This document shows positions 26,929-36,245 of a stretch of DNA of 64,000 bases, one piece after another. Source of the stretch: Ignavibacteria bacterium. GTDB lineage: Bacteria > Bacteroidota > Ignavibacteria > Tepidaquicellales > Tepidaquicellaceae. The stretch covers positions 62,001-126,000 of the forward strand of contig JBAZNU010000007.1 in assembly GCA_041649015.1 (NCBI GenBank), in the 5' to 3' direction. Each line of letters opens with the position of its first letter. Positions within the stretch are counted from its first letter, which is position 1. The notes below the pieces were generated by a model that saw nothing but the letters and a program-made list of their open reading frames with translations, was not told the origin of the DNA and searched no databases. Both the position numbers and the translations under genes were made by a program.

Positions 26929-27969
26929 CTATTGGTTTAATTCTGATATTAATTTTGATGTATATTCTACTAATGAAATCATTTTTGCATAGTTTAATCT
27001 CTTCGGTCCTATTATTCCAATCTTTCCGTTTACACCCCCTATTGAATAATCAGTGCAAACAACCGAGTAATCTTTAAGTTTCTTCTCATCATTTTCTGAC
27101 CCGATTTTTATGCTGACTTCATCCTTATTTTTCCCTGGATTCTGAAATATGTGTATTACTAAATTTTTGTTCTCCGTTAAGGTTATAATGTTTTTAAAAT
27201 TATCGTGGTCTTCAAATTCCGGCTGTCTTATTATTTCTCCGGTTCCGGAAATGTGGACCTTACTCCCTTTTTCTTCTGCACTGTTTATTTTACCGATTGA
27301 ATCAAAAAACAACTGAAGTAGCTCAGGTTCTTCATTCTTATAATCGCTTATCCTTTCAGCAAATGTTTCCTTTATTTGCAGTAATGTTAAACCGGTTAGG
27401 CGTTCATTTAAAATCTGTGTTATCTTTTCTATCTTTTGGAAATGAATTTCGTTATCAATTTCCATTATAAGGGTTTTTACATAACCCGATTTTATCGTAA
27501 TCACTAATAATAGTTTGTAAGCCGATATTGAAAATACTTCAAGCTTTTCGAATACACCCGAACTTAAAAATGGCTGAGTTACAACCGCAAGCTGATGAGA
27601 TATCATGCTTAAAAGCTTTGATGTCGCTGAAAGCAGGTCGTCCGAATCATATATGTTGTTCTTGCTTTCCTCTATGTTGTTCTTTATTAGGTCGATTTCA
27701 TTCTTGTTCAGATTTTCTCTGCTCATTAACTCGTCAACGTAATATCTGTAACCTTTGTCTGTTGGCTTTCTTCCTGCTGAAGTATGAGGTGTCTCAAGTA
27801 GATTCATGTCCTCAAGATCGCTCATAACGTTGCGTATCGTTGCAGATGAAAGATTCAATCCTGTTTGCTTCGAAATTAATCTTGACCCGACAGGTAAACC
27901 GTATTTTATAAAATTGGCAACAATATACCTTAGGACTTCTTTTTCTCTATTTGAAAGTTTTTCGACCAT
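26929..27969 (-). CDS. hrcA: Heat-inducible transcription repressor HrcA
   Basis: A 346-residue repressor. The winged-helix N-terminus reads SNREKEVLRYIVANFIKYGLPVGSR, then LSSATIRNVMSDLEDMNLLETPHTSAGR, the family signature, followed by PTDKGYRYYVDEL. GAF-like and dimerisation regions make up the rest. HrcA usually represses heat-shock genes through a CIRCE inverted repeat (TTAGCACTC-N9-GAGTGCTAA). I see no CIRCE here or before hsp20-dnaK, so its operator in this organism may differ. First gene of hrcA-grpE-dnaJ. Confidence 0.95.
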   Translation of the reverse strand: MVEKLSNREKEVLRYIVANFIKYGLPVGSRLISKQTGLNLSSATIRNVMSDLEDMNLLETPHTSAGRKPTDKGYRYYVDELMSRENLNKNEIDLIKNNIEESKNNIYDSDDLLSATSKLLSMISHQLAVVTQPFLSSGVFEKLEVFSISAYKLLLVITIKSGYVKTLIMEIDNEIHFQKIEKITQILNERLTGLTLLQIKETFAERISDYKNEEPELLQLFFDSIGKINSAEEKGSKVHISGTGEIIRQPEFEDHDNFKNIITLTENKNLVIHIFQNPGKNKDEVSIKIGSENDEKKLKDYSVVCTDYSIGGVNGKIGIIGPKRLNYAKMISLVEYTSKLISELNQ

Positions 27970-28036
27970 TTATTTTAGCTCAACATTCAAAATAACAACT
28001 TTAAAAATTTAATAAAATTCATATTTTCATTCAATT

Positions 28037-28049
28037 TATATATTACAAA
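28037..28049 (-). promoter_or_regulatory. Candidate heat-shock promoter box upstream of hrcA
   Basis: On the minus strand the 13-mer TTTGTAATATATA lies about 68 bases before the hrcA start. It is preceded five bases upstream by TTTGG. The same 13-mer, also after TTTGG (7-base spacer), lies upstream of hsp20-dnaK at 53318-53330. The match was found by eye. A promoter core shared by the two heat-shock units is an inference. Confidence 0.4.
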
Positions 28050-28170
28050 TTACACCAAATATTTGTTCCATTATTTGTCGGTTAAGAAATAAATGATTTT
28101 TAGAATAGAAAGCAATATTTTTATGCTCTATAAATTATTGTAAAAACATAATCTTACACGGAAAATCATT

Positions 28171-29043
28171 TTAACGGAAAAGCTTTGCTTTTATAATCCT
28201 GAAAAATCCCGTAACTTTCAATCCTATAAACAATATGCTGTATAATAACGGATTGTAATTATGTTTCTTAAAATATCTTAAGCAATCGTTGTTCCATATT
28301 TTTATCATTCCTGACCTGTCCTTGTAGATGCTTATACCTTCCATGTGCTTGACTTTTGCATCTGGAAAAAATACGAGTTTATATCCTGCATCAGATATTC
28401 TCTTGCAAAAATCCACATCATTATAAAACATTATAAACCTTTCGTCCAATCCGCCTACAGATTCAAGAACCTTTCTTTTTAAAAGAAGAGCCGCTCCCAT
28501 AGGTTGATCTACCTCTCTCATTGTGTTGTGGTCAAAATATCTCATTTTCCACCTTGAGAAAAATTCACTCTTTGGAAACAGTGTCGCAAGCATTAGCATC
28601 TCTGAAAACATGTCCCAGTATGTTGGAAATGTTCTGCATGAAAACTGTATATCTCTGTGATATGATAAAAGCTGCGGTGCCACTACACCTACGGTTTCAT
28701 TATCATCCAGATATTTCATCATATCTGCAACTGCACTGTCGAGTATTTCTGTGTCAGGATTTAATATGAAAATGTAATCTCCCGTTGATGCGTGTATCGC
28801 CTGATTGCATGCTTTTGTAAATCCTAGGTTAGAATCGTTCTTGATGAAAACTATTTTCTGGTCTGTAACCCTAAGAAAGTTTTCTATCGTTTTTACTGTA
28901 TTGTCTGACGATGCATTATCTACTATGACCGTTTCTAAATTAAGTCCGGGCACTTTTGAAGTTGCATGAAACAGCATATTTAGGCATTCTGCAATCTCAT
29001 CTTCACTGTTCCATGTTACGAGTGCAATTGTAAGTGATGACAT
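28171..29043 (-). CDS. GT2-family glycosyltransferase
   Basis: A 290-residue cytoplasmic-face glycosyltransferase of family 2 (GT-A fold, rhamnosyltransferase-like). It opens with LTIALVTWNSEDEIAECL. The nucleotide-binding segment is VIVDNASSDNT. The metal-binding DxD equivalent lies in FILNPDTEI (about residue 97). The acceptor-site region reads GGLDERFIMFYNDVDFCKRI (about 195-214). It would add a sugar to a cell-surface polysaccharide or lipid. The donor is unknown. It starts one base after the nadB stop, so it is co-transcribed with nadB despite no functional link. Confidence 0.9.
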   Translation of the reverse strand: MSSLTIALVTWNSEDEIAECLNMLFHATSKVPGLNLETVIVDNASSDNTVKTIENFLRVTDQKIVFIKNDSNLGFTKACNQAIHASTGDYIFILNPDTEILDSAVADMMKYLDDNETVGVVAPQLLSYHRDIQFSCRTFPTYWDMFSEMLMLATLFPKSEFFSRWKMRYFDHNTMREVDQPMGAALLLKRKVLESVGGLDERFIMFYNDVDFCKRISDAGYKLVFFPDAKVKHMEGISIYKDRSGMIKIWNNDCLRYFKKHNYNPLLYSILFIGLKVTGFFRIIKAKLFR

Positions 29044-29044
29044 C

Positions 29045-30712
29045 TTAATATTTTACCAGCCTTGTATCTTTTTTAAATTCTTTGTCATTTCTTTCCGGGT
29101 AATCAAGCATGTAGTGAAGTCCCCTTGATTCTTTTCTCTTAATCGCAGATTCAATTATCATGTATGCAACTAAAACAAGGTTCCTTAATTCAAGTATTTC
29201 AACAGTTACTTTTGTTCGTCTGTAATAATCCTTTATTTCATTCCTCAACATTTTTATTCTTCTGAATGCACGTTGTAGTCTCACTGTGTTTCGCACAATC
29301 CCGACATAATCGTTCATTAATTCTTTTATTTCTCTCTTGTCATGAGATATTAAAACCCATTCATCTGCATTTATCGTTCCCTTTTCATTCCAGTCTAATA
29401 TTTCTTTATGTAACTTTCTGATTCCGTTTCCATTCTTGCTCTTTGAATAAATCGCGTTAATATTTTTCTTAATAAACTTATATATCGCATCTGAAAATAC
29501 AACCGCTTCAAGCAGCGAATTTGAGGCAAGTCTGTTCGCTCCGTGTACTCCTGTCATCGTCACTTCTCCGCAGGCAAATAGATTTTTTAATGAAGTCCTC
29601 CCGTTAAGGTCTGTTGTTATTCCTCCGCATGCGTAGTGAGCCGCAGGGACTACAGGTATCATTTCCTTCGTGATGTCTATTCCTTTAGTGAGACACGTCT
29701 TGTATATATTCGGAAAATGTTGCTTGACTTTTTCCGCTCCTATCGGCTTTGTGTCAAGATATACAAACTTGTCTCCGCTCTTTTTCATTTCGTTATCAAT
29801 TGCCCTAGCTACAATATCACGCGGTGCGAGCGATTTCCGCTTGTCATATTTGTGCATGAACTCCTTTCCGTCCCTTGTTCTTAAAACCGCACCCGCTCCC
29901 CTCACAGCTTCGGATATAAGAAACACCTGCGTGTCATCATCTATTTCCTTCTCATACAGAGATGTAGGATGAAACTGTACAAACTCCATATTCTCAACGA
30001 CACATCCCGCTCTGTATCCCATCGCAAAACCGTCGCCTGTTGCTATTGCAGGATTTGTCGTGTGTAAATATACTTGACCTAATCCACCCGTTGCCAGTAT
30101 TGTATTTCTTGACACAATCTTTTCGACTTTCTTTCGTTTGATGTTGTATGCGTAAACCCCGTAACATGCATTCTTTTCTCTGTTTTTTCTGGTGTGTCTG
30201 TATCTTTTGCCTAATTCTTCTTTGTTCTTTTTCAGGTTCCTTTTCGTGAGCAGGTCAATCGCAAAGTGGTATTCAAGTACTTCGATATTTTTATTTATCG
30301 AAACCTCGTGAAGTAAAGCCCTCTCAATTTCTTTCCCTGTCAGGTCTCTTGCGTGTACTATCCTGCTTTTTGTATGTCCGCCCTCTTTGCCGAGCAAAAG
30401 CCTCCCGTTCTCCTGTGTAAATTTAACTCCTAAATCAAGCAGTTCGTATATTCTTGTAGGACCCTCTTTAACAATCTTTTCTACCGCATCAAGATGGCAA
30501 AGGTCTCCTCCGCATGACATAGTATCCTGTATGTGAAGTTCAAAGTTATCATCATCCGCAAGTACTGAGGCTATTCCTCCCTGAGCGTAATTTGTATTAG
30601 ATTCGGCTTTTCTCTTCTTCGTTACAATCAGCACTTTCCCTAAAGTGCTCAGCTTCAAAGCAAGAGATAGTCCTCCAATACCGCTTCCTACAATTAAAAA
30701 ATCAGTTATCAT
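29045..30712 (-). CDS. nadB: L-aspartate oxidase
   Basis: A 555-residue FAD enzyme that oxidises L-aspartate to iminoaspartate in NAD synthesis. It has the FAD dinucleotide fold VGSGIGGLSLAL, then NYAQGGIASVL, RIVHARDLTGKEIERALL, ATGGLGQVY and FVQFHPTSLY. The late HYACGGITTDLNGRT and GANRLASNSLLEAVVF segments are typical of the NadB/SdhA family. It is slightly longer than most because of a Lys/Arg-rich insertion near residues 150-180 (TKRNLKKNKEELGKRYRHTR). nadA and nadC are not in the window. Its stop is one base from the GT2 start. Confidence 0.93.
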   Translation of the reverse strand: MITDFLIVGSGIGGLSLALKLSTLGKVLIVTKKRKAESNTNYAQGGIASVLADDDNFELHIQDTMSCGGDLCHLDAVEKIVKEGPTRIYELLDLGVKFTQENGRLLLGKEGGHTKSRIVHARDLTGKEIERALLHEVSINKNIEVLEYHFAIDLLTKRNLKKNKEELGKRYRHTRKNREKNACYGVYAYNIKRKKVEKIVSRNTILATGGLGQVYLHTTNPAIATGDGFAMGYRAGCVVENMEFVQFHPTSLYEKEIDDDTQVFLISEAVRGAGAVLRTRDGKEFMHKYDKRKSLAPRDIVARAIDNEMKKSGDKFVYLDTKPIGAEKVKQHFPNIYKTCLTKGIDITKEMIPVVPAAHYACGGITTDLNGRTSLKNLFACGEVTMTGVHGANRLASNSLLEAVVFSDAIYKFIKKNINAIYSKSKNGNGIRKLHKEILDWNEKGTINADEWVLISHDKREIKELMNDYVGIVRNTVRLQRAFRRIKMLRNEIKDYYRRTKVTVEILELRNLVLVAYMIIESAIKRKESRGLHYMLDYPERNDKEFKKDTRLVKY

Positions 30713-30783
30713 ATATTTTAAAAATACATCTTAATTAACGTATTTGAAATGTAAAATGTCTTAATTCCTTATATGTCAATAAA

Positions 30784-30808
30784 AAAGGCTTCCGGTATGA
30801 AAGCCTCT
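30784..30808 (-). terminator. Intrinsic terminator after the M28 peptidase gene
   Basis: On the minus strand AGGCTTTC and GAAGCCT form a stem followed by TTTTTTATT, about 25 bases beyond the peptidase stop. Confidence 0.75.
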
Positions 30809-30831
30809 TTTGTTTAAATATATTTGTAAAT

Positions 30832-32667
30832 TTATTTTGTGCCTAATTTTACAACAACAGATATTTCTTCTGTTCCTCTTTTTACAACTACATTTACATC
30901 CTGTCCGGGTTTATATTCACCTAAAGCCGCTGTGTAATCATACAAATTACTAATTTCCCTGTCACCGAATTTTATCATTATATCTCCTGCAAGTATTCCC
31001 GCTTTCTCCGCAGGACTTCCTGACTGAACACCCGATATCTTGTAACCCGCATCAGAATAACTGAAATCAGGAACCGTTCCTACATATACTCTTACAGACT
31101 TTCTTTCACCCTTGTTTTCTTCCTTTACAGCTACCTTGGTAAATTCAGGTTTCACGTCTCTCGTACTCAGGTCATATGCCATATCATAAACCATGTTCAG
31201 TACCTTTTGCTGCCCTTCTGTATTTATCTTATCAGGTGTATCTGTCGGTTTGTGATAATCAGTATGTAAGTCGGTAAAAAACATCAGTACGGGTATATCC
31301 TTTGCATAAAAAGACGAATGATCTGAAGGTCCGAAACCCTCAGGATTCATCGACGTTTTAAAATTATATTTCTTGTTTAGCTCTTCAATCATAGGTGTCC
31401 AGTATGTGGATGTACCGGTTCCGTTTATTATTAATTTATCATCTTTAAGCCTCCCTATCATGTCCATGTTCAACATTGCAACTATATTATAATTCTTGAA
31501 TTCATCCGATTTTGCAAAATATGAAGACCCGATTAATCCTTCCTCCTCAGCTGTAAAACAAATGAATAAAACACTTCTTTTTAGCTTGTTATTTTCTGAG
31601 GATAGCTTTTGGGCAATCTCAAGTACTCCCGAAGTTCCTGATGCATTGTCATCAGCACCTACATGCGGCAATTTGTCCTTTCCTCTGTACATCGAATTCT
31701 GTCCGCCGTATCCTAAATGATCGAAGTGACCACCAATTACGATTACTTCATTTTTCAAAACAGGATCGTTGCCCTCCAGAAGTCCCACTACATTTCCCGT
31801 CTTGGCTATATTTTTTTCAAGGTCAACTTCGTATTCAACCGATACTCCCATAATCTCAAATGAATTTGGTTTAATACCGTTGTTTATTTCTTCCTGAATC
31901 TTGCTTAAGTCATATCCCCTTTGTTTTAAGAATGATTCTATTATGTCTCTCTTAGTATTAATAATCGGTATGCCTGCATTCTGTGAAACCATGTCAAACC
32001 CTACGTCCATCAGTATATCAGCATTGCTTGAAGTGGAATTTATTGGCGGTGTTATTATGATTACACCCGCGGGTTTTAAATCTTTAAACGAGGCAATCTT
32101 CGTTCTTAATTCTTCAAACTTTGCGAGCTTGTCATTATTCGGATTCATCGTAGTAGGAGAGTATCTCATAACTATAATTACTTTTCCCTCTACGTCAATT
32201 TTATTTCCGTTTGCGTCTTTAAAATCACTGTAGTCGAGCATCGGAGCGTTTATTCCGTATCCCGCAAAAACCAGACCCCCTTTTACTTTTCCGTTTGATG
32301 ATAATCCTAACGGAGTAAAATCTGATTCGCTAATGCTTACCTGTTTTCCGTTATCAAAAAACTTTACAGTATTAGCTTTGCCCTTTTTAACTCCATTGTT
32401 CATATCAAATCTTTGTATGAAAGCACTGTCGCCCTTTGGTATTAATCCGTACTTCTCAAATTCTCTGCTTATATACTCCCTCGCAAGTATGTCACCCTGC
32501 GTCCCTGGATATCTGCCCTCAAGTTCTTCCGATGCAAGATAGTTTATGTGCTCGTATATCTCTTCTTTTGTTATTTCATTGCTTCTTACATTCTCAATCG
32601 CATTCTGGGAATATACAGCCCCGGAAATGAATGTTAGAAGTAATATTAATAAATTTTTAATCTTCAT
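30832..32667 (-). CDS. M28 zinc peptidase with PA insert and PDZ domain
   Basis: A 611-residue exported aminopeptidase. A signal peptide (about 1-20) is followed by a protease-associated insert (about 100-250). Zinc ligands of family M28 follow in order: GGHFDHLG, VGADDNASGTSG, FTAEEEGLIGS, LNMDMIGR, and the last His in HTDYHKPTDT. The C-terminal 100 residues are a PDZ domain (SGSPAEKAGILAGDIMIKFG). It should remove N-terminal residues from peptides outside the cytoplasm. It follows the gene for a membrane protein after 16 bases, probably in one transcript, and ends with its own terminator. Confidence 0.93.
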   Translation of the reverse strand: MKIKNLLILLLTFISGAVYSQNAIENVRSNEITKEEIYEHINYLASEELEGRYPGTQGDILAREYISREFEKYGLIPKGDSAFIQRFDMNNGVKKGKANTVKFFDNGKQVSISESDFTPLGLSSNGKVKGGLVFAGYGINAPMLDYSDFKDANGNKIDVEGKVIIVMRYSPTTMNPNNDKLAKFEELRTKIASFKDLKPAGVIIITPPINSTSSNADILMDVGFDMVSQNAGIPIINTKRDIIESFLKQRGYDLSKIQEEINNGIKPNSFEIMGVSVEYEVDLEKNIAKTGNVVGLLEGNDPVLKNEVIVIGGHFDHLGYGGQNSMYRGKDKLPHVGADDNASGTSGVLEIAQKLSSENNKLKRSVLFICFTAEEEGLIGSSYFAKSDEFKNYNIVAMLNMDMIGRLKDDKLIINGTGTSTYWTPMIEELNKKYNFKTSMNPEGFGPSDHSSFYAKDIPVLMFFTDLHTDYHKPTDTPDKINTEGQQKVLNMVYDMAYDLSTRDVKPEFTKVAVKEENKGERKSVRVYVGTVPDFSYSDAGYKISGVQSGSPAEKAGILAGDIMIKFGDREISNLYDYTAALGEYKPGQDVNVVVKRGTEEISVVVKLGTK

Positions 32668-32683
32668 TATTTATTTGTTTTTA

Positions 32684-33535
32684 TTAACTGTTTGGTGTGT
32701 TCCCGCTCATAACACTATGCGGTATGCTGAAAATTATTAGTGTTACAAGCGATGCAATAAGTATCCATTTCCTTGGATTCTTACCCCTGTAAACTTGTAT
32801 AGTTGTTGCTATCCAGATAATCCATGCGATGAGTGTCTTATTATCGGTTAAGTCTATTCCAAATGGTATTCCTGTCCATAACTCTCCAAAAGCAAACTTC
32901 TGAACCACCGGTCCAAGTATCATCCCGCCGATTGTTATGAGGCCTAATGACCATAATGCGAATTTTTTGAAGTTTGGTTCTTTGTTGAAAAACTCAAATC
33001 CGGCTCTTGTCGATACCAGCATCGCTGTAAATATTAGTATAATATGTATAATCAGAACAATCATCGGAACGTCGCCTTTGTACCTCAATACTACCGGATT
33101 ACTCGGTATTTCTGTCTTCTGATCGTCCTTTAATACTAATACTTTATATTCAAATTTTTGTGCAGGAGTTTTATAAACTTTGTCCTTTTCTGCTGGAAAT
33201 TCACCCGTTAATGTTCCGTTTTCATACTTCATTTCAACGAGTGTTTTATCGTCTTTTGTATCGTATCTTCTGTACTCTATATATCCTTTAATTCCCGTAT
33301 CAATATTCTCAAGCTTTACCTTAACAAGTTTTGATGTGTCACAACTTCTGTCAAACTTATACTTAATCTCCTTTCCTTGAAATGATGCAGCTCCGCTTTC
33401 GGGATATGTAGGTCCTGTCAGGCGTTGGTAATATGCTGACCCTGCTGTTATTGCGAATGCTAAGATCCAGTAAAATACAATTCTGAATGACCAGTGACTC
33501 TTATTTTCGATTTTTGTGGGTGTATTTTCGTCCAT
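32684..33535 (-). CDS. Membrane protein with extracytoplasmic beta domain, unknown
   Basis: A 283-residue protein I do not recognise. One membrane segment (about 19-38) is followed by a soluble, probably extracytoplasmic domain (about 50-155) with an Ig-like strand pattern. At least four more hydrophobic segments follow in the C-terminal half (about 160-275). It is probably co-transcribed with the M28 peptidase 16 bases downstream, so it may help place or supply that enzyme, but this is only context. It is divergent from terC. Confidence 0.7.
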   Translation of the reverse strand: MDENTPTKIENKSHWSFRIVFYWILAFAITAGSAYYQRLTGPTYPESGAASFQGKEIKYKFDRSCDTSKLVKVKLENIDTGIKGYIEYRRYDTKDDKTLVEMKYENGTLTGEFPAEKDKVYKTPAQKFEYKVLVLKDDQKTEIPSNPVVLRYKGDVPMIVLIIHIILIFTAMLVSTRAGFEFFNKEPNFKKFALWSLGLITIGGMILGPVVQKFAFGELWTGIPFGIDLTDNKTLIAWIIWIATTIQVYRGKNPRKWILIASLVTLIIFSIPHSVMSGNTPNS

Positions 33536-33751
33536 TTAACTTTCTCCGGTTTTAAACAACTGATAAACATAATAAATGCAGTTATTTAATTCTATCCTTA
33601 TCAACATCATTTTTACCTGTAAAATTCAGTGATTTCCGTACTGATAAAATATAATTAATTGTTTTATCCGTAAATAAATTCTTACCTAATTCCGAAATTC
33701 TCGAACTTTATCCCGTCAATTTTGTTTACTAATTTCAAATTAATATAAAAT

Positions 33752-34681
33752 ATGATTGATACCCACTATCTTTGGATTGGTTTTAATTTATTCGTTTTAA
33801 TTATGCTCGCTCTCGACCTTGGTGTGTTTCATCGTAAATCACACGAAGTAAACATTAAAGAAGCCCTTATTTGGAGCTTCGTTTGGATTTCTCTTGCTTT
33901 GATTTTCAATTACGGAGTTTATGAATACATGGGTAAAGTAAAAGCACTCGAATTTTTTACGGGTTATGTTCTTGAAAAATCTCTTAGTGTCGATAATATT
34001 TTTGTTTTTATTCTCGTTTTCTCTTTCTTCAAAGTACCGCCTAAATATCAGCATAAGATTCTTTTCTGGGGTATCCTTGGAGCTCTCATTATGAGGGTTA
34101 TACTCATTTTCTCAGGGGTTGCTTTGCTTGCAAAATTTCATTGGCTCGTTTATTTGTTTGGGGCTTTCCTTATTTTTACTGGCGTTAAAATGTTGTTCCA
34201 GAAAGATACTCATATCGAACCCGATAAAAACATTCTTGTCCGTTTGTTTAAGAAATTATATCCGGTAACCAATGATTATCACGGCGATAAGTTCTTCGTT
34301 AAAATTGATGCTAAGAAATATGCTACACCTATGTTTGTCGTTCTTCTCGTGATTGAGTTTACCGACCTTGTTTTTGCTGTAGATTCTATTCCCGCAATCC
34401 TTGCTATCACAAACGATACATTTATTGTTTATACTTCCAACGTATTCGCTATTCTCGGTTTGCGTTCCCTCTATTTCGCTCTGGCAGGTGTGATGAAATA
34501 TTTCCGTTTTCTGAAAATCGGTTTATCAGTAATTCTTGTTTTTGTCGGTATAAAAATGATGATTGTAGATTTTTACAAATTTCCTATTTCTTTATCGCTC
34601 GGTATTATTATCGCAATTCTTGCAATCTCGGTTCTTGCATCACTAATTATTAAACAAAAACCGAAGCCCGAATCTGTGTAG
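33752..34681 (+). CDS. TerC/Alx-family membrane protein
   Basis: A 309-residue integral membrane protein with about nine hydrophobic segments. It carries the TerC marks: ALDLGVFHRK in the first segment, GYVLEKSLSVDNIFVFILVF (about 71-90), GALIMR, and VIEFTDLVFAVDSIPAILA (about 202-220), with acidic residues inside the membrane. Members (Alx, TerC, YkoY) are linked to manganese export, pH or tellurite stress and metal supply to secreted enzymes. I see no yybP-ykoY riboswitch in the 200-base leader. It is followed by a perfect 11-bp hairpin. Confidence 0.92.
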   Translation: MIDTHYLWIGFNLFVLIMLALDLGVFHRKSHEVNIKEALIWSFVWISLALIFNYGVYEYMGKVKALEFFTGYVLEKSLSVDNIFVFILVFSFFKVPPKYQHKILFWGILGALIMRVILIFSGVALLAKFHWLVYLFGAFLIFTGVKMLFQKDTHIEPDKNILVRLFKKLYPVTNDYHGDKFFVKIDAKKYATPMFVVLLVIEFTDLVFAVDSIPAILAITNDTFIVYTSNVFAILGLRSLYFALAGVMKYFRFLKIGLSVILVFVGIKMMIVDFYKFPISLSLGIIIAILAISVLASLIIKQKPKPESV

Positions 34682-34698
34682 ACCTGTTAAATTGCTTT

Positions 34699-34723
34699 CC
34701 TTCCTAAGCTCTGCTTAGGAAGG
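34699..34723 (+). terminator. Perfect 11-bp hairpin after terC
   Basis: CCTTCCTAAGC and its exact complement GCTTAGGAAGG with a 3-base loop, 18 bases beyond the stop. There is no T-run after it, so it may be a 3' stabilising hairpin rather than an intrinsic terminator. Confidence 0.6.
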
Positions 34724-34934
34724 TATGACTACATTGAAATTACTATTTGTGTCGACATCTTACTATTTAATGCTTGTTTTGTATTCTCTTTGCTTCCGAT
34801 ACCTCCTTTCAGACTCTTTTGTATAATTTCTTGTTCTTAAAATAAATTAGTTTTTCTTTGATAATTCGATTGAAAATTGTGTGAAATAAACAAACATTTT
34901 CAATAGAAAAAGAACCGATGATTTTTTATGCTCT

Positions 34935-34970
34935 CTTTGCGAGCTTTGCATACTTTGAGTACTTTGCGTT
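34935..34970. repeat. Four-unit 9-bp array
   Basis: Units CTTTGCGAG, CTTTGCATA, CTTTGAGTA, CTTTGCGTT, followed by a decayed CCTTTCGGT. A second 9-bp duplication, TTACTCTGT twice, lies at 35025-35042. Confidence 0.65.
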
Positions 34971-35166
34971 CCTTTCGGTAAAAATTTTTGATCATAATAT
35001 CTCATTCTTTGTTTGCAGAACTTGTTACTCTGTTTACTCTGTGATAGTATCTTTTCATTTGTTTGGTCTTTCCGCATCGTGTGCTCTCCGTAAAATAATA
35101 ATAAACATTTTCAACTTTAAAATTAATCCTGCGTTTCCTAATTTACGCATAAATTAATCTTGTTCT

Positions 35167-36054
35167 ATGCGGGTTTTAATAACAGGTGGTAGCGGTCTGT
35201 TCGGTCAGTACCTAAACGAGAAAATATCAGAAGAAAATGAAATATTAACTCTTTACAATGACAATAAAGGAAACTGTAGAAATTTTAATTCCCTGAATGC
35301 AGATATACGCGACTGGGCTAAGATGTCTTCTTACTTCAATAATTTCAAACCCGAGGCAGTTATACATACCGCTTGCTATTCTCGTCCCGAACAGTGTGCT
35401 AAGTTATCAAGAGATGACGTTTATCTTCTCAATGTTGAAGCAACAGAACTTATCGCTCAGCTTTGTAATGATTTCAACGCTAAGCTCATCTATACTTCAA
35501 CCGACCTTGTTTATGAAAGCGTTAAAGGCGGTATGCTCAGCGAAGAAAGTAATCTTAACCCGCTTACTTTGTACGCTGAATCTAAGCTCATGGGGGAGTT
35601 GTCCGTTCAGAAATATTCTGATAACTATATTATTCTTCGCACCGCATTGCTCATTGGTTTCGGTAAAAATCATTCACGTAATAACTTTCATCTTACCTAC
35701 GAAAAACTTAAAGAGAATGTCAAAGTCAACCTTTTCCGTGATCAGTACAGGACTCCACTGTCGCTTTTCGATTCCGCTGACATGATAAACGATTTACTGA
35801 AAATGAACATTCGTAATGAAGTTCTGAACTTCGGAGGAGCTGATAGAGTCTCCCGTGTAGACATCGGTAAAGCACTATGCGAATATTTTAATTTCGATGC
35901 TTCTCTAATTAATGAGATCTCCTGCAAATCAGTAGAAGGACTGCCGCAGGTTCCTGATGTTTCATTGAATATAGATAAATTGAGACGTTTCGGTTTCAGC
36001 CAGAAAAACTTCTCCGATGTTATAAAGCAAATTTGCGATAGGGGAATTGGATAA
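35167..36054 (+). CDS. RmlD-like NAD(P)-dependent sugar-nucleotide reductase
   Basis: A 295-residue extended short-chain dehydrogenase. The N-terminal nucleotide-binding motif is TGGSGLFGQYL. HTACYSRPEQCA resembles the RmlD substrate loop. The catalytic Thr/Ser-Tyr-Lys set is TSTDLVYES...YAESK (Tyr and Lys about 138-142). dTDP-4-dehydrorhamnose reductases are the closest family; the exact substrate is unknown. The TTG-start ywbE gene follows two bases after the stop. It may serve surface-sugar synthesis with the GT2 gene or the 45-53 kb cluster, although neither is adjacent. Confidence 0.85.
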   Translation: MRVLITGGSGLFGQYLNEKISEENEILTLYNDNKGNCRNFNSLNADIRDWAKMSSYFNNFKPEAVIHTACYSRPEQCAKLSRDDVYLLNVEATELIAQLCNDFNAKLIYTSTDLVYESVKGGMLSEESNLNPLTLYAESKLMGELSVQKYSDNYIILRTALLIGFGKNHSRNNFHLTYEKLKENVKVNLFRDQYRTPLSLFDSADMINDLLKMNIRNEVLNFGGADRVSRVDIGKALCEYFNFDASLINEISCKSVEGLPQVPDVSLNIDKLRRFGFSQKNFSDVIKQICDRGIG

Positions 36055-36056
36055 TT

Positions 36057-36245
36057 TTGCAGAACAAAGAAAATCAACTGCTTATAGGTCGGAAAGTTCT
36101 CATAGTTCAGAAACATCACCAGTGCTCAGGTGAATTCACTGAAGGCATTGTTTCAAAAATTCTTACTAAAAGTAAATCACATCCCCATGGTATAAAAGTC
36201 CGTCTCGAATCTAATGAAATTGGCAGAATCAAAAAAATCTTCTAA
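36057..36245 (+). CDS. ywbE: YwbE-family small protein
   Basis: A 62-residue protein of the YwbE/DUF2196 family. The conserved pattern is visible: IGRKVLIVQKHHQCSGEFTE, then GIVSKILTKSKSHPHGIKVR, then GRIKKIF. The fold is a small beta barrel reminiscent of KOW-type RNA-binding domains, but the function is unknown. The start is TTG, two bases after the stop of the RmlD-like gene, with AGGGGAA about 12-18 bases upstream. This tight spacing decides the start and indicates coupling. Confidence 0.85.
   Translation: MQNKENQLLIGRKVLIVQKHHQCSGEFTEGIVSKILTKSKSHPHGIKVRLESNEIGRIKKIF

Larger units (their letters stand above)
34682..35166. other. 485-base spacer with hairpin and 9-bp repeats
   Basis: No convincing gene on either strand. 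It holds the hairpin at 34699-34723, a four-unit 9-bp array at 34935-34970 and a two-unit 9-bp repeat at 35025-35042. Short frames here have no family look and are not called. Confidence 0.6.

Noticed and set aside
33536..33751. Manganese (yybP-ykoY) riboswitch before the TerC gene
   Set aside because: The leader is AT-rich and no conserved riboswitch core or stem set could be seen.
34847..35157. Two overlapping short frames in the terC-RmlD spacer
   Set aside because: They cover the 9-bp repeats, have low-complexity products and no ribosome binding site or family pattern.
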